Positions 39,901 through 48,419 of a stretch of 64,000 bases of DNA are shown piece after piece. The notes under the pieces are model-generated. The model had not been told where the DNA came from and ran no database searches. It worked only from the letters and a program-made list of their open reading frames with translations. Every line of letters starts with the position of its first letter. The first letter of the stretch is position 1. Source of the stretch: Fen-999 sp041480065 (GTDB lineage: Bacteria; Pseudomonadota; Gammaproteobacteria; Burkholderiales; Rhodocyclaceae); the NCBI GenBank assembly GCA_041480065.1, contig JBGOZF010000002.1:1-64000 (forward strand), given 5' to 3'. A program made the translations under genes and the position numbers.

Positions 39901-42281
39901 GGGGCAAAGACCGGCCAGCCGTGATCGTCTTCGAGACGCAGGTCGAAGTTGCGACCGAGACCCATGGTCTGCAAGTGGTAGCGTCCCCGCTTGGCGATAC
40001 GGAAGCGATAGGCGAGCGCTCGTCCGGTCGGCAGCAGCGCGCGCGCCACCTGGCCTTCGCGCAAGTCGCCGCCGTCGATCACATCGGTGCGCGAGAGCTG
40101 GACGCCCAGATGGCCCTGGGTTTCGCCTCGCGTCGACAGGGTGAGCTGGTAATCTCCCTCGCGCAGATAACGCTGGATCTGGAAGTTGCGGCCGACACCG
40201 TTTTCGCTCTCCGCGAACAGGGACGGGTTGATGCGCGTGCGCACCTTGCCGCCGGTGTGCAACAGCCCAGTAGTCTCGAACTGGTAGAGTCCGGGCTTGT
40301 CGACGCGAACGTTGTAGGTCTCCGCGCTGCGGCGCTTGAGATCGAGGTAACGCGGCGTCTCCGGAGCGATCAACGGAAACTTGGGCAGGCCCGCCAGCCG
40401 CCCATCGGGCAGAGGCGGCAGCGGCGTAAGACTGTTCAGCCGCGTGGGCTCCAGAGCCAGGGAGTACATCAGGGGCGAACCCTTGGCCTCGACGCTCACC
40501 TTGTAACGCCCCGGCTCCAGCTCGATGGCGGAACCCTTCCTGCCGTTGTCCAGCGTCATGTCGAGCGCTTTGCCGTCTTCGGCCAGGGCTCGCAGCGTGC
40601 CCCGCTCCGGGACGGAAACCGGGATGGTCAGCGTCTCGCCGGGCTGCTGGGTCACCGGCAGGGCGAAGCCGAGATCGATCGGCAGCGGCCGCAGCACGAC
40701 ACCCGAGGCCACGCCCGGCTGGTGGTTGAGGTAAAGGGTGTAACCGGTGTTCTCGTCCAGCGATATCGAGGGAAAGCGCGCCGCCGCCATAACCGGAGAC
40801 AAGCTCGGCTGCGGCTTGCTGCCGGGCGGCAGCAGGTGAAGATCGAGGATGCCCTTGGTTTCGGGTTGGACGCTCAACACGTACAGGCCGCGATCCAGTT
40901 CGAAGACATGACCGCTCGGGCGCCACGGTGGGGTCTGGTAATCGCGGGGACGGTAAGTCAGGAAGGGCTCGAAGCGATAACGGGCGCTGACGCCTTCGCC
41001 GACGACGGCAATCTTGCCAGGCGCAGCCAGCTTCACGAACAGCGTCAGCTCCTCGAGGAGGTTGAAGCGCCGATGCCAGCGCGAACCGCGATCCAGCTCG
41101 ATGGCCTGTTCGGCCATGTATTCCTCCGTGTTGTATCGGAACTGACGGGTCAGCACGGCGCTCGCGCCGACGGAGTCCTCCACGTGGCCGGCGTGGATCG
41201 AGCTGAGCCAGTAATTGCCGGAACCGTTGAACCGGTAGCTGTGGTTTGCCTCGAAATGCTGGAGGACAAAGGGCTTGCCCGCGGCCATGGTGACCGTCAC
41301 CAGCCGTTCGCCGTTATCGAAATGGTCCACCTCCGCCACCGGCGGCAGCGACTTCTTGTCGATACTGGCGCTCCGTCCTTGGGCCCGGAAGGGTTCCTTG
41401 GCCGAGTAGGCGTCCACCTGGAGCACGGCCTCCTGGGCAGACGGCAACTCAAGCCGGAAGTGGGTGGGACCGGCCGGGACCAGGAAGCGATCGACGCCGA
41501 ACTCGCTCATGGTGAACTGCTGCCGCATCGCCGGCGCCAGGGTCGTGATGCCGAAACGCAGGAAGAACGGCTTGGCATCGGACGCCTCGGTCCACGGCTG
41601 GCTCGGGCCACCATAGGCCGTCAGCAGGTAGAGACCGGGCGGAAGTTCGGCCGTCAGGCGCGCCACCGACAAGGGCTGCTCCGGGCGCGCCTGACTCTGC
41701 ACGATTTGCGGCGCCGCATCCACCAGCCAGGTGCCATCCCGCCAAAGCCGCAAGTCGGCCAGATGGCGGCCCGCCGCCTCGAGGGCAACGATGCGTTTCT
41801 GCTTAATCTCGATCCAGTAGGAACGCTGCTCGAAGTCGCCCAGGTTTGACGTTTCCAGGCGATGCTCCAGCAGCATGGGTGGACGCTCGTGCAGTTCCCT
41901 AAAGGCATGGGCCTTCAGGGTCACCTGACCGCTGCCCCGCGCCGCGCCAGAGGTCACGATCCTCTGTTCGCCCCGATCGAGGAAGAGGTCGAGGCGGCCG
42001 TCCTGCTTGCCCGCCTCGCCCATCACCGGTCCCGCACCTGCCATGCGGTCCACCGCCTGCACTGCCACGCCCTGGGCGCTGGTGGCAGTGACGGCGTAAC
42101 GGCCGAAGGCATCCACCGTAAGCAGAGCCGACTGTTTGCCGCTTGCCGGGAGCGTAGTGCGATCGAGTCTTGCCCCGGGGACGTCGGCGGCCGGGCAGGC
42201 CGTGACACTGGTCATCAGCATGGCGGCAACGAGGACCGCCGGATGGCGACGAAGCTCGCCCATCATCGAACCACTGCGCAT
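36978..42281 (-). CDS. Giant predicted lipoprotein of unknown function, partner of alpha-2-macroglobulin
   Basis: A 1767-residue protein I do not recognise. The signal sequence ends in a lipobox-like VTAC with Cys 29. The body appears to be a long series of beta-sandwich repeats with recurrent motifs such as PGRYKVSVEAKG, PGLYQFETTG, EGDYQLTLSTRG, RGRYHLQTMG and AGNYRVLVLP, reminiscent of PPC-like carbohydrate or peptidase-associated domains. The C-terminus is a Pro- and Glu-rich tail (VPPPPGPPPG). It is the first gene of a five-gene operon with A2M, the pilin/OmpA fusion, DUF1161 and pbpC. GGGAGAAGG precedes the ATG, and a 4-bp overlap joins it to A2M. A large antisense frame over it is a composition artefact. 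Confidence 0.8.
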   Translation of the reverse strand: MRSGSMMGELRRHPAVLVAAMLMTSVTACPAADVPGARLDRTTLPASGKQSALLTVDAFGRYAVTATSAQGVAVQAVDRMAGAGPVMGEAGKQDGRLDLFLDRGEQRIVTSGAARGSGQVTLKAHAFRELHERPPMLLEHRLETSNLGDFEQRSYWIEIKQKRIVALEAAGRHLADLRLWRDGTWLVDAAPQIVQSQARPEQPLSVARLTAELPPGLYLLTAYGGPSQPWTEASDAKPFFLRFGITTLAPAMRQQFTMSEFGVDRFLVPAGPTHFRLELPSAQEAVLQVDAYSAKEPFRAQGRSASIDKKSLPPVAEVDHFDNGERLVTVTMAAGKPFVLQHFEANHSYRFNGSGNYWLSSIHAGHVEDSVGASAVLTRQFRYNTEEYMAEQAIELDRGSRWHRRFNLLEELTLFVKLAAPGKIAVVGEGVSARYRFEPFLTYRPRDYQTPPWRPSGHVFELDRGLYVLSVQPETKGILDLHLLPPGSKPQPSLSPVMAAARFPSISLDENTGYTLYLNHQPGVASGVVLRPLPIDLGFALPVTQQPGETLTIPVSVPERGTLRALAEDGKALDMTLDNGRKGSAIELEPGRYKVSVEAKGSPLMYSLALEPTRLNSLTPLPPLPDGRLAGLPKFPLIAPETPRYLDLKRRSAETYNVRVDKPGLYQFETTGLLHTGGKVRTRINPSLFAESENGVGRNFQIQRYLREGDYQLTLSTRGETQGHLGVQLSRTDVIDGGDLREGQVARALLPTGRALAYRFRIAKRGRYHLQTMGLGRNFDLRLEDDHGWPVFAPIQPGDLTQELEAGNYRVLVLPQTAEARVLTRLERVAEAKRYKGHGPHRIALESQVEHTWQEPAKGARRQPDQWEFVLPAPAQITVVLDNEMEATLVSAADPARVVARIDARQPWRGDLAAGHYLLRAQHSRSNNYVAYTLHVAATQLMAGQSRTVSTPASIPVSVGADGLIELQSFGASDVRARLVDAAGQTVAQNDDRPGDWNFQLAQRLRPGEYKLLVDPVGERHAQTTVSMHAPGEVAEKPLVLGSDVEIKDAQVHVYPLPLPADRNVLLVSARSGDAVGLALEGESGQGWVSLGTEVGKAPYLALPLGAERFKGYRLRAWNADRRSLRMSLRAVAAALSPVPENQWLQGSAAPVRVDEKRPGLKMAMIALSRPGVFRLTGDPARLPWSDSSSRVAQAGGNPVIGVGGKALWLVADDGGAATLAAERLRLPTGERESLRLELMAGQVGTVDLQPNAQGPSLVLAEARANQPGIIVGEARDPAVMGFVPGEAVAVALPGVTGAARVWNATSMDSFELDLRQVPLQQAAGQTLGFGVSDGAIKARGALPGKLPGGASRVRLTLSPMNAAVFVKRGIVLSTHWAGGEALQETVTADADQLWLLNGGSIDAHYSVEVVPGSGEAEVALKPGELLERNVSTAGRLRIPVEVPKTGGGDYRLRVRGNTEVLWQENGGRIESGSDIAVRASGVLWLQHQPGTLVAWLDEPGAQGLERIGNWLKSLQETAVKPPQSVALKGKQQVLSLNLDKAAMLHLRTNVPVVTQFLVPGQPARTEAHLYGANINLPAPAGPSRLLLRAVGADSLSGAATVLATPVIQLADGTGPEVLLAPGSARLFGFEIKQPATIGIGVRASSDVVRSVLYDEHGAVQSQGVVQMPTLVPGRYYLSVEMPADSAPVRVQPIVLGLRQPDPRPPYDILRRYVEAKEGSEALIYVPPPPGPPPGADVQQEEVSPEEGEGGEPESESSQVPAEEEQQ

Positions 42282-42485
42282 CTTGCCTTCTCCCTTAACG
42301 GCATACCCGCAACATTTTGGGTTCGGATACTACTGCAATGGCAACGGTTATCGATGCCTCAGAGGCCGGTCGCTGGAAATATCATCGTTTGGCCACACCG
42401 CGCCGCTGATCAGCCACGTTTCGGCCTACCAAGGCCACAATGCGGCGCGGCCTGCGGCGCTGTCAGGCCGTAAAATGGCCGTCTC

Positions 42486-43163
42486 ATGGAGCATCCCCCT
42501 TCCCGCCCGCTCAAGGTTTGGCACCAGATTCGCGCCCGGCCGAGACTGGTGATCGCCACTCTGTGCGGCGCGCTCGCATTCTCCCTGCTGCCGTCGACGT
42601 TCGCGTCGTCGACGCGGGCTCTGGTGACCTGGGACGTCGGTGCCGGTTTGTACTTGATTCTCGCGTGGATCGTTATCGGCCGCGCATCGGTCGAGCACAT
42701 GAGGTGGCGCGCCCGTGTGCAGGACGACGGGGCCGCCGTGGTGCTCTTTCTCACGGTGGCTGGGGCGATCGCGAGCCTTGCCGCCATCGTCATCGAACTG
42801 TCCGGCCTGAAGGCTCTGCCATCGGTGCGCCAGGGGCTGCACGTGGGCTTGGTGGCATTCACCTTCATCGCGTCCTGGCTGCTGGTGCATACCGCGTTTG
42901 CCTTGCATTACGCGCACGCCTACTACGTCTCGCCGGGCAAGGACGGTGCCTGCCCGCTCGAATTTCCGCGCCAGGAGACCCCGGTCTACATGGACTTCAT
43001 GTATTTCTCCATGGTCATCGGCATGACGTCGCAGACGGCCGACGTCGCCATCGCCACCACCCGCATGCGGCGCCTGGTCATGGCGCACGGCCTGATCGCC
43101 TTCGTTTTCAACATGACCTTGCTGGCCATGACCATCAATATCGCCGCCGGCCTGCTGGCCTGA
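42486..43163 (+). CDS. DUF1345 family membrane protein
   Basis: A 225-residue integral membrane protein with five or six hydrophobic spans (GAGLYLILAWIVIGRAS; AAVVLFLTVAGAIASLAAIV; LVAFTFIASWLLVHTAFAL). The family hallmark YMDFMYFSMVIGMTSQTADV is present. Function is unknown. It is divergent from the envelope operon across a 204-bp spacer in which I see no gene or strong promoter. rlhA follows 6 bp later. Confidence 0.88.
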   Translation: MEHPPSRPLKVWHQIRARPRLVIATLCGALAFSLLPSTFASSTRALVTWDVGAGLYLILAWIVIGRASVEHMRWRARVQDDGAAVVLFLTVAGAIASLAAIVIELSGLKALPSVRQGLHVGLVAFTFIASWLLVHTAFALHYAHAYYVSPGKDGACPLEFPRQETPVYMDFMYFSMVIGMTSQTADVAIATTRMRRLVMAHGLIAFVFNMTLLAMTINIAAGLLA

Positions 43164-43169
43164 GTTCAC

Positions 43170-45104
43170 ATGACATCAACTGATCGTCCGACCATCGAAC
43201 TGCTGGCGCCCGCCAAGACCGCGGCCATCGGCCGCGATGCGGTGCTGCACGGTGCCGATGCCGTGTATATCGGCGGGCCGGCCTTCGGCGCGAGGCAAAA
43301 CGCGACCAATTCCATGAGCGAGATCGCCGGGCTGGTCGACTTCGCCCACCGCTTCCACGTTCGCATCTACGTCACGCTCAATACCATCCTGCACGATGCC
43401 GAGCTGGAAGCGGCGCGGCAGATCGCCTGGCAATGCTGGAACGCCGGTGTCGACGCCCTGATCGTTCAGGATATGGGTCTGCTGGAACTCGACCTGCCGC
43501 CGATCGACCTGCACGCCTCGACTCAGTGCGACATCCGGACGCCGGCCAAGGCGCGCTTTCTTGCCGATGTCGGCTTCTCGCAACTGGTGCTGGCGCGCGA
43601 ACTCGATCTGGCCGAAATCGCCGCCATACACCGCGCGCTGCCTGCCGATATCGTCGTCGAGTACTTCATCCACGGCGCCCTGTGCGTAGCCTTCTCCGGC
43701 CAGTGCTACATCAGCCACGCCCAGACCGGACGCAGCGCCAACCGCGGCGACTGCTCGCAGGCCTGTCGCCTGCCCTACACGCTGAAGGACGAACGTGGCC
43801 GGGTGGTCGCGTTCGAGAAGCACCTGCTTTCGCTCAAGGACAACAATCAGAGTGCCAACCTGCGCGCGCTGATCGACGCCGGCGCGAGGAGTTTCAAGAT
43901 CGAGGGCCGCTACAAGGAGGCGGCGTACGTCAAGAACATCACCGGCCACTATCGCCGGCTGCTCGATGAGATCCTGGCAGAGCGCCCAAACCTGGCGCCG
44001 CTGTCGAGCGGCCGTACCCGGCTTGGCTTCACGCCCAACCCGGACAAGACCTTTCATCGCGGCGCCACCGACTATTTCGCCACCGGTCGGAAGTCGGACA
44101 TCGGCGCTTTCGATACACCGGCCTTCGTTGGCGTCGCACTCGGCACGGTCGTGCGCGTTGGACCCGACTGGCTGGAACTGGACGCGACCGAGGCGCTCGC
44201 CAACGGCGATGGCCTCACCTACCTGCACAAGCGCGAGGTCGTCGGACTCCAGGCGAACCGCGCCGAGTGCGTCGGCAAGGCCGACAACGGTTGGCTGTGG
44301 CGCATCTGGCCGAACGAACCGGTTGCGAACTTGCCCGGCCTGCGTCCAGGATTGGCGATCAGCCGCAACCGCGACCATGCCTGGGAGCACGTGCTGACGC
44401 GTAGCTCCGCCGTGCGGCGCATCGCGGTCGACGCGCGCTTCGCCGACGATGCCGATGGATTCAACCTCATACTCACCGACGAAGACGGAACCGTCGCCAG
44501 CGCCCAAGCCGCCTGCGAAAAGCAGCCGGCCCGCAATCCTGCCGAAGCCGAGGTCAAGCTGCGGCAACAACTCGACCGCTTCGGCGACAGCGAGTTCGCG
44601 TTGCGCAAGACGACCGTGGCGTGGAGCCAGCCCTGGTTCGTGCCGCCGTCGATCATGAACCAACTGCGCCGCGAGGCCATCGACCGGCTGATGGCGGCAC
44701 GCCTGGCCGCGCACCAGCGGCCGTTGAGGCGCGCGCCGGCGGAACCGGCCGCTGCCTATCCCGAAGAAGCTCTCTCCTATCTCGCCAACGTCTATAACGG
44801 CGCCGCGCGCGCCTTCTACGCCCGGCACGGCGTGCGACTCATCGAGGCAGCCTACGAGGCGCACCAAGAGCCTGGCGACGTGTCGCTGATGATCACCAAG
44901 CACTGCCTGCGCTACGCTTTCAGCCTGTGCCCGAAGCAGGCCAAGGGCGTCGCCGGCGTGCAAGGGCAGGTACGGGCAGAGCCGATGACACTGATCAACG
45001 GCGACGAGCAACTGACGCTCCGGTTCGACTGCGGGGCCTGCGAGATGCACGTGGTCGGCCGAATGAAGAAACACATCCTCAACAGTCCGCCACCGTCGGC
45101 ATGA
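43170..45104 (+). CDS. rlhA: U32 peptidase-family protein RlhA (23S rRNA C2501 hydroxylation)
   Basis: A 644-residue protein with the U32 signature region (EYFIHGALCVAFSGQCYISH) and the cysteine-bearing NRGDCSQACRLPYTL. SFKIEGRYKEAAYVKNITGHYRR and a C-terminal iron-sulfur-type segment (CPKQAKGVAGVQ; FDCGACEMHV) are also present. It matches E. coli RlhA (YdcP) in length and layout. RlhA hydroxylates cytidine 2501 of 23S rRNA using prephenate-linked chemistry. It shares a 4-bp ATGA overlap with the macro-domain gene. Confidence 0.9.
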   Translation: MTSTDRPTIELLAPAKTAAIGRDAVLHGADAVYIGGPAFGARQNATNSMSEIAGLVDFAHRFHVRIYVTLNTILHDAELEAARQIAWQCWNAGVDALIVQDMGLLELDLPPIDLHASTQCDIRTPAKARFLADVGFSQLVLARELDLAEIAAIHRALPADIVVEYFIHGALCVAFSGQCYISHAQTGRSANRGDCSQACRLPYTLKDERGRVVAFEKHLLSLKDNNQSANLRALIDAGARSFKIEGRYKEAAYVKNITGHYRRLLDEILAERPNLAPLSSGRTRLGFTPNPDKTFHRGATDYFATGRKSDIGAFDTPAFVGVALGTVVRVGPDWLELDATEALANGDGLTYLHKREVVGLQANRAECVGKADNGWLWRIWPNEPVANLPGLRPGLAISRNRDHAWEHVLTRSSAVRRIAVDARFADDADGFNLILTDEDGTVASAQAACEKQPARNPAEAEVKLRQQLDRFGDSEFALRKTTVAWSQPWFVPPSIMNQLRREAIDRLMAARLAAHQRPLRRAPAEPAAAYPEEALSYLANVYNGAARAFYARHGVRLIEAAYEAHQEPGDVSLMITKHCLRYAFSLCPKQAKGVAGVQGQVRAEPMTLINGDEQLTLRFDCGACEMHVVGRMKKHILNSPPPSA

Positions 45105-45595
45105 ACACGACCTGCGTCACAGCCGTCGTCGGCGACATCGTGCTACAGGATGACTGCGATGCCATCGTCAATGCCGCCAATCCGCAACTGCTTGCCGGCG
45201 GCGGCGTCTGCGGCGCCATCCACCGGGCCGCGGGACCGGAACTCGAGTCGTGCGCCGTGAAACTGGGACCGATTGCCGTCGGCGACGCGGTCATCACACC
45301 TGGCTTCCGGCTGCCCAATCGTTGGGTCATCCATGTCGTCGGCCCGCGCTATTTCACCGATCCCGATCCGCCGGCTTTACTGGCAAAGGCCGTAGCCAGT
45401 GTTCTTTCGCTGGCCGAAGCACATCAGATCTCGCGCATTGCGCTGCCGGCCATCTCGACCGGCATTTACGGCTATCCGATTGAAGAGGCCGGCCCCATCC
45501 TCGCGGGCACCGCAAGGTCGATCGCGCCTACTCTGCACCACGTCGAGGAAATCCGCTTCGTCCTCGTCTCGCCGACCGCACTGAGGTGGTTCTGA
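45101..45595 (+). CDS. Macro-domain ADP-ribose-binding protein (YmdB-like)
   Basis: A 164-residue single macro domain. ADP-ribose-binding motifs are DAIVNAANPQLLAGGGVCGAI, the phosphate loop PAISTGIYGYP, and GDAVITPGFRLPNRWVIHVV. Such proteins hydrolyse O-acetyl-ADP-ribose or remove ADP-ribose from acidic residues. The ATG at 45101 overlaps the rlhA stop. It converges with nifM across a 10-bp gap. Given DraT/DraG and a SIR2-like gene elsewhere in the window, a link to ADP-ribose handling is possible but unproven. Confidence 0.9.
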   Translation: MNTTCVTAVVGDIVLQDDCDAIVNAANPQLLAGGGVCGAIHRAAGPELESCAVKLGPIAVGDAVITPGFRLPNRWVIHVVGPRYFTDPDPPALLAKAVASVLSLAEAHQISRIALPAISTGIYGYPIEEAGPILAGTARSIAPTLHHVEEIRFVLVSPTALRWF

Positions 45596-45605
45596 GCGCC
45601 TGAAT

Positions 45606-46445
45606 TCAGGCAGGCCGGAACAGGCCGGCAATCCATTCCTTCTGGGCCTTGGTGCGACGAGCGTCCTCAAGCTGGCTGCGGATGCCTGCCCGAACCTCGT
45701 CGAGGCTTACCTGGCGCTCCGGCTCGATGCCGTCGCAATGAAGAATGTGGAAACCCAGCGGCGACTCCACGACTTCCGACGTCTCGCCTGCCGCCAGCGC
45801 GAATGCCGCCGGCTCAAGTTCGGGAAACAGTTGGCCGCGCGGCATCTTGCCGAGGAAACCGCCGTTCATTGCCGTCGGACACTCGGAATGCTCGAGCGCT
45901 TCCTTCTCGAATGTCGCGACGGCGCCGACCACACGCGCACGAATGCCTTCGATCTTCGCCAGCGCCACGTCGCGCTCACTGCCGCGCACGGCATCGTTGA
46001 TCGTCACCAGGATGTGTCGCAGAGCACGCGTCTCCGGCTTTCGAAAGCGCTCCTGGTGCATGAAATAGAAGATCTCGACATCGGTATCGCCGACCGCGCC
46101 GGCATGGCTGGCGACGCGTTCCAGCACGGCTTCGACGACCAGGTCCTGACCGATCGCCCAACGCAGTTGCTCCGGGTTGAGCCCGTTGGCAGACAGGTCG
46201 GCAAGGAAATCACCCTCGTTGTCATAGCGGGCACGTATCGTCGCGACGCCTTGTTCGACCGCCGAGGGCGGCAGTACGACCTGCGCCGCATCAGGCGTCG
46301 TCAGTATGCGTTGCTCGATCTTTCGCTGACGGGCGGCAACCTCGTCGATACGCTTGCGTTCATCGCTGGCCAAGGCCGCCGGCGACTTGCGATAGAGCTC
46401 GCCGGCAAGCTTGAGCGTGAGGTAGGCATCCTCACACATCGGCAC
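45606..46445 (-). CDS. nifM: NifM, peptidyl-prolyl isomerase for NifH maturation
   Basis: NifM is a parvulin-type isomerase needed to make active Fe protein in Azotobacter and Klebsiella. This 279-residue protein has an all-helical N-terminal half (VLPPSAVEQGVATIRARYDN) and a C-terminal PpiC domain (RALRHILVTINDA; MNGGFLGKMPRGQLFPELE; ESPLGFHILHCDGIEPERQ). It is the last gene of nifVWZM and overlaps nifZ by 14 bp. Confidence 0.92.
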   Translation of the reverse strand: MPMCEDAYLTLKLAGELYRKSPAALASDERKRIDEVAARQRKIEQRILTTPDAAQVVLPPSAVEQGVATIRARYDNEGDFLADLSANGLNPEQLRWAIGQDLVVEAVLERVASHAGAVGDTDVEIFYFMHQERFRKPETRALRHILVTINDAVRGSERDVALAKIEGIRARVVGAVATFEKEALEHSECPTAMNGGFLGKMPRGQLFPELEPAAFALAAGETSEVVESPLGFHILHCDGIEPERQVSLDEVRAGIRSQLEDARRTKAQKEWIAGLFRPA

Positions 46446-46881
46446 GCAGTGCCGTTTCCGGGACCATCAGCGGTCGCCCGGGCAGGCTGTCGAAATGAAT
46501 GTGATAAGCCACTCCGCCGGGCGCATCGCGCAGCACCCTCAGCACTTCGCCGCGATCGCCCGATGCGACGAGCACCTCGCCCTGCGAAGCGAGCGTGCGC
46601 GCGGCACGCACGCGCTGACGGAATTCGAACTCGCTGGGAACCCAGGCCTCTTCGGCACCGATCAATTCCTCTTCGCGACAGCCGACGATACGGCCCTCGT
46701 CGAGGAAATGCACCGAGTAGATGACCTGATCCTGAAGGAATGTGCCGATGTCCACCACATGGCCGACGGCACCGCGGCGAATCAGCAGCGCGCCGATTTC
46801 CTCGCCCGGATAGGTGCCGTCGTTGCGCACGTTGCGCGTCACGCGCACGGCATCGCCGAAGTCCCACTTGTTTCGGAGCAT
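46432..46881 (-). CDS. nifZ: NifZ, MoFe protein P-cluster maturation
   Basis: A 149-residue NifZ helping assembly of the second P-cluster of NifDK. It has the tandem SH3-like pattern of the family (KWDFGDAVRVTRNVRNDGTYPG; GHVVDIGTFLQDQVIYSVHF; EVLRVLRDAPGGVAYHIHF). The ATG at 46881 overlaps the nifW stop (TGATG); GTG 46884 is the in-frame alternative. Confidence 0.93.
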   Translation of the reverse strand: MLRNKWDFGDAVRVTRNVRNDGTYPGEEIGALLIRRGAVGHVVDIGTFLQDQVIYSVHFLDEGRIVGCREEELIGAEEAWVPSEFEFRQRVRAARTLASQGEVLVASGDRGEVLRVLRDAPGGVAYHIHFDSLPGRPLMVPETALRADV

Positions 46882-47201
46882 CACTGTCTCGCGCGGCCGA
46901 TGGCCGTGATGGGCACCTTTGCGATGCCGGCCGCGCGCTGATGAACGCGGAAGACCTTCTCGGTCTGGGCATCGGACGTCACGAAGTCTTCGTAGGCGCG
47001 CAACAGCCAGCCGCGGTAGTCGTCGTAGCTGCCGCCTGCCTGCAAGTGGCTGCCGAGGTAGTCGTGGAACCGCTGAAGAATGTGCAGGCGATTGACATGC
47101 ACGATATTCGGATCGAAAGCGATGTCGAAATGGTTGAGGAAATCTTCCGCGCCTTCGCAGTCGGCGGTTTCGTCGCGGAAGTCGTAAGCGGCTTCAGACA
47201 T
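46881..47201 (-). CDS. nifW: NifW, nitrogenase-stabilising protein
   Basis: A 106-residue NifW, which binds and protects the MoFe protein. Family features are AEDFLNHFDIAFDPNIVHVN, RLHILQRFHDYLGSH and WLLRAYEDFVTSDAQTEKVF. The ATG at 47201 gives the normal length (the frame continues upstream inside nifV). It overlaps the end of nifV by 8 bp and nifZ by 3 bp. Confidence 0.93.
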   Translation of the reverse strand: MSEAAYDFRDETADCEGAEDFLNHFDIAFDPNIVHVNRLHILQRFHDYLGSHLQAGGSYDDYRGWLLRAYEDFVTSDAQTEKVFRVHQRAAGIAKVPITAIGRARQ

Positions 47202-48333
47202 GGGACACCCCCGGGGTTGAATCGGCCAGCGCCAGCAGTTCCTGGTTCGACGGCGGCCGCTTGAGGCGCGTCGCAAACGCACGCACGTGCGGCAGCAGCG
47301 CCTGCGCCGCATCGTCGTCGAGCGCCAGCCCTGCCTCGGCCATCACCAGTTGCACGGCACGTCGGCCGGAGTGCTTGCCGAGCACGATGCGATGACTGCG
47401 GCCGACCAGTTGCGGATCGAAGGCCTGGTAGTTGTCGGGATCCTTGAGCAAGCCGTCGACATGAATGCCGGCTTCGTGCGTGAACACGCCCTCGCCGACC
47501 ACGCTCTTCTGCCAGGGTATCGGGCGGCCCGAAGCGCTGGCGACGCGTTCCGAGAGTGCCGGGAAGCCGCGCAGATCGATGCCGGTATCGATACCGTAGC
47601 ATTGCTGCAGGCCCAGCACCACTTCTTCCAGCGGCGCGTTGCCGGCTCGCTCGCCCAGCCCATTTACGGTGGTATTCACATGCGTGGCACCGGCCCGAAC
47701 CGCGGCGAGCGTATTGGCCGTAGCGAGCCCGAGGTCGTCGTGGGCATGCATCTCGATTTCGAGATCGCAGGCGGCGCGCAGCGCGGATATGCGCTCGAAG
47801 GTGGCAAACGGGTCGAGCACGCCCAGTGTGTCGGCAAACCGGAAACGCCGCGCGCCGGCCTTCTGGGCTGCCTCGACGATGCGCTTCAGGAAATGGACAT
47901 CGGCGCGCGAAGCATCCTCGCCGCCGACACTGACCTCGAGCCCCGCATCGAGTGCCAGTGCGACATGACGGGAAACCGCATCGATCAGCCATTCGCGGTC
48001 CTTGCCCAGCTTGGACCGCAGATGCTGATCGGATGCCGGCACGCAGATATCGATCAGGTGCGCACCAAGTTTGCCGCAGGCAGCGATGTCGTCCGCGGCC
48101 AGGCGACTCCAGACCATCAGCCGCGCCGAGAGTCCAAGAGTCGCAATCGCGCGAATGCTCTCGCGTTCCGAACCGCCCATGGCCGGGATCCCGACTTCGA
48201 TTTCCGGCACCCCCAGGGTATCCAACCGACGCGCGATATCGAGCTTCTCTTCCAGGCTGAAGGCAACGCCGGCCGACTGCTCTCCGTCGCGCAGCGTGGT
48301 GTCGTTGATGCAGATGCATGTGGGCTTGTTCAT
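47194..48333 (-). CDS. nifV: Homocitrate synthase NifV
   Basis: NifV condenses acetyl-CoA and 2-oxoglutarate to homocitrate, the organic ligand of FeMo-cofactor. This 379-residue protein has the TIM-barrel signatures INDTTLRDGEQSAGVAF, EIEMHAHDDLGLATANTLAA, VNTTVNGLGERAGNAPLEEV and GIHVDGLLKDP. AAGGAG precedes the ATG. First gene of nifVWZM, with its own sigma-54 promoter and NifA site. Confidence 0.96.
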   Translation of the reverse strand: MNKPTCICINDTTLRDGEQSAGVAFSLEEKLDIARRLDTLGVPEIEVGIPAMGGSERESIRAIATLGLSARLMVWSRLAADDIAACGKLGAHLIDICVPASDQHLRSKLGKDREWLIDAVSRHVALALDAGLEVSVGGEDASRADVHFLKRIVEAAQKAGARRFRFADTLGVLDPFATFERISALRAACDLEIEMHAHDDLGLATANTLAAVRAGATHVNTTVNGLGERAGNAPLEEVVLGLQQCYGIDTGIDLRGFPALSERVASASGRPIPWQKSVVGEGVFTHEAGIHVDGLLKDPDNYQAFDPQLVGRSHRIVLGKHSGRRAVQLVMAEAGLALDDDAAQALLPHVRAFATRLKRPPSNQELLALADSTPGVSHV

Positions 48334-48357
48334 GGCGGCTCCTTGTGAGTGCCACCA

Positions 48358-48373
48358 TGCAAGTCGGATGCCT
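48358..48373 (-). promoter_or_regulatory. Sigma-54 promoter of nifVWZM
   Basis: On the minus strand AGGCAT-CCGAC-TTGCA matches the -24/-12 consensus with the invariant GG and GC. The predicted start (~48347) leaves a 13-14-nt leader containing AAGGAG. Confidence 0.85.
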
Positions 48374-48391
48374 AGGGCGAATACAAATATA

Positions 48392-48404
48392 TTTCAATAA
48401 CTTA
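48392..48404. promoter_or_regulatory. Possible IHF site between the nifV enhancer and promoter
   Basis: TTTCAATAACTTA matches the IHF consensus WATCAANNNNTTR with one mismatch. It lies in an AT-rich stretch between the NifA site and the sigma-54 element, where DNA bending would assist looping. Confidence 0.45.
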
Positions 48405-48419
48405 GAGCACCCCATCCGC

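Noticed and set aside
37818..41849. A 1343-codon open frame on the plus strand antisense to the giant lipoprotein gene
   Set aside because: High GC leaves antisense frames open. The translation has no signal peptide, domain or ribosome site, whereas the minus-strand gene has a signal peptide, ribosome site and operon overlap.
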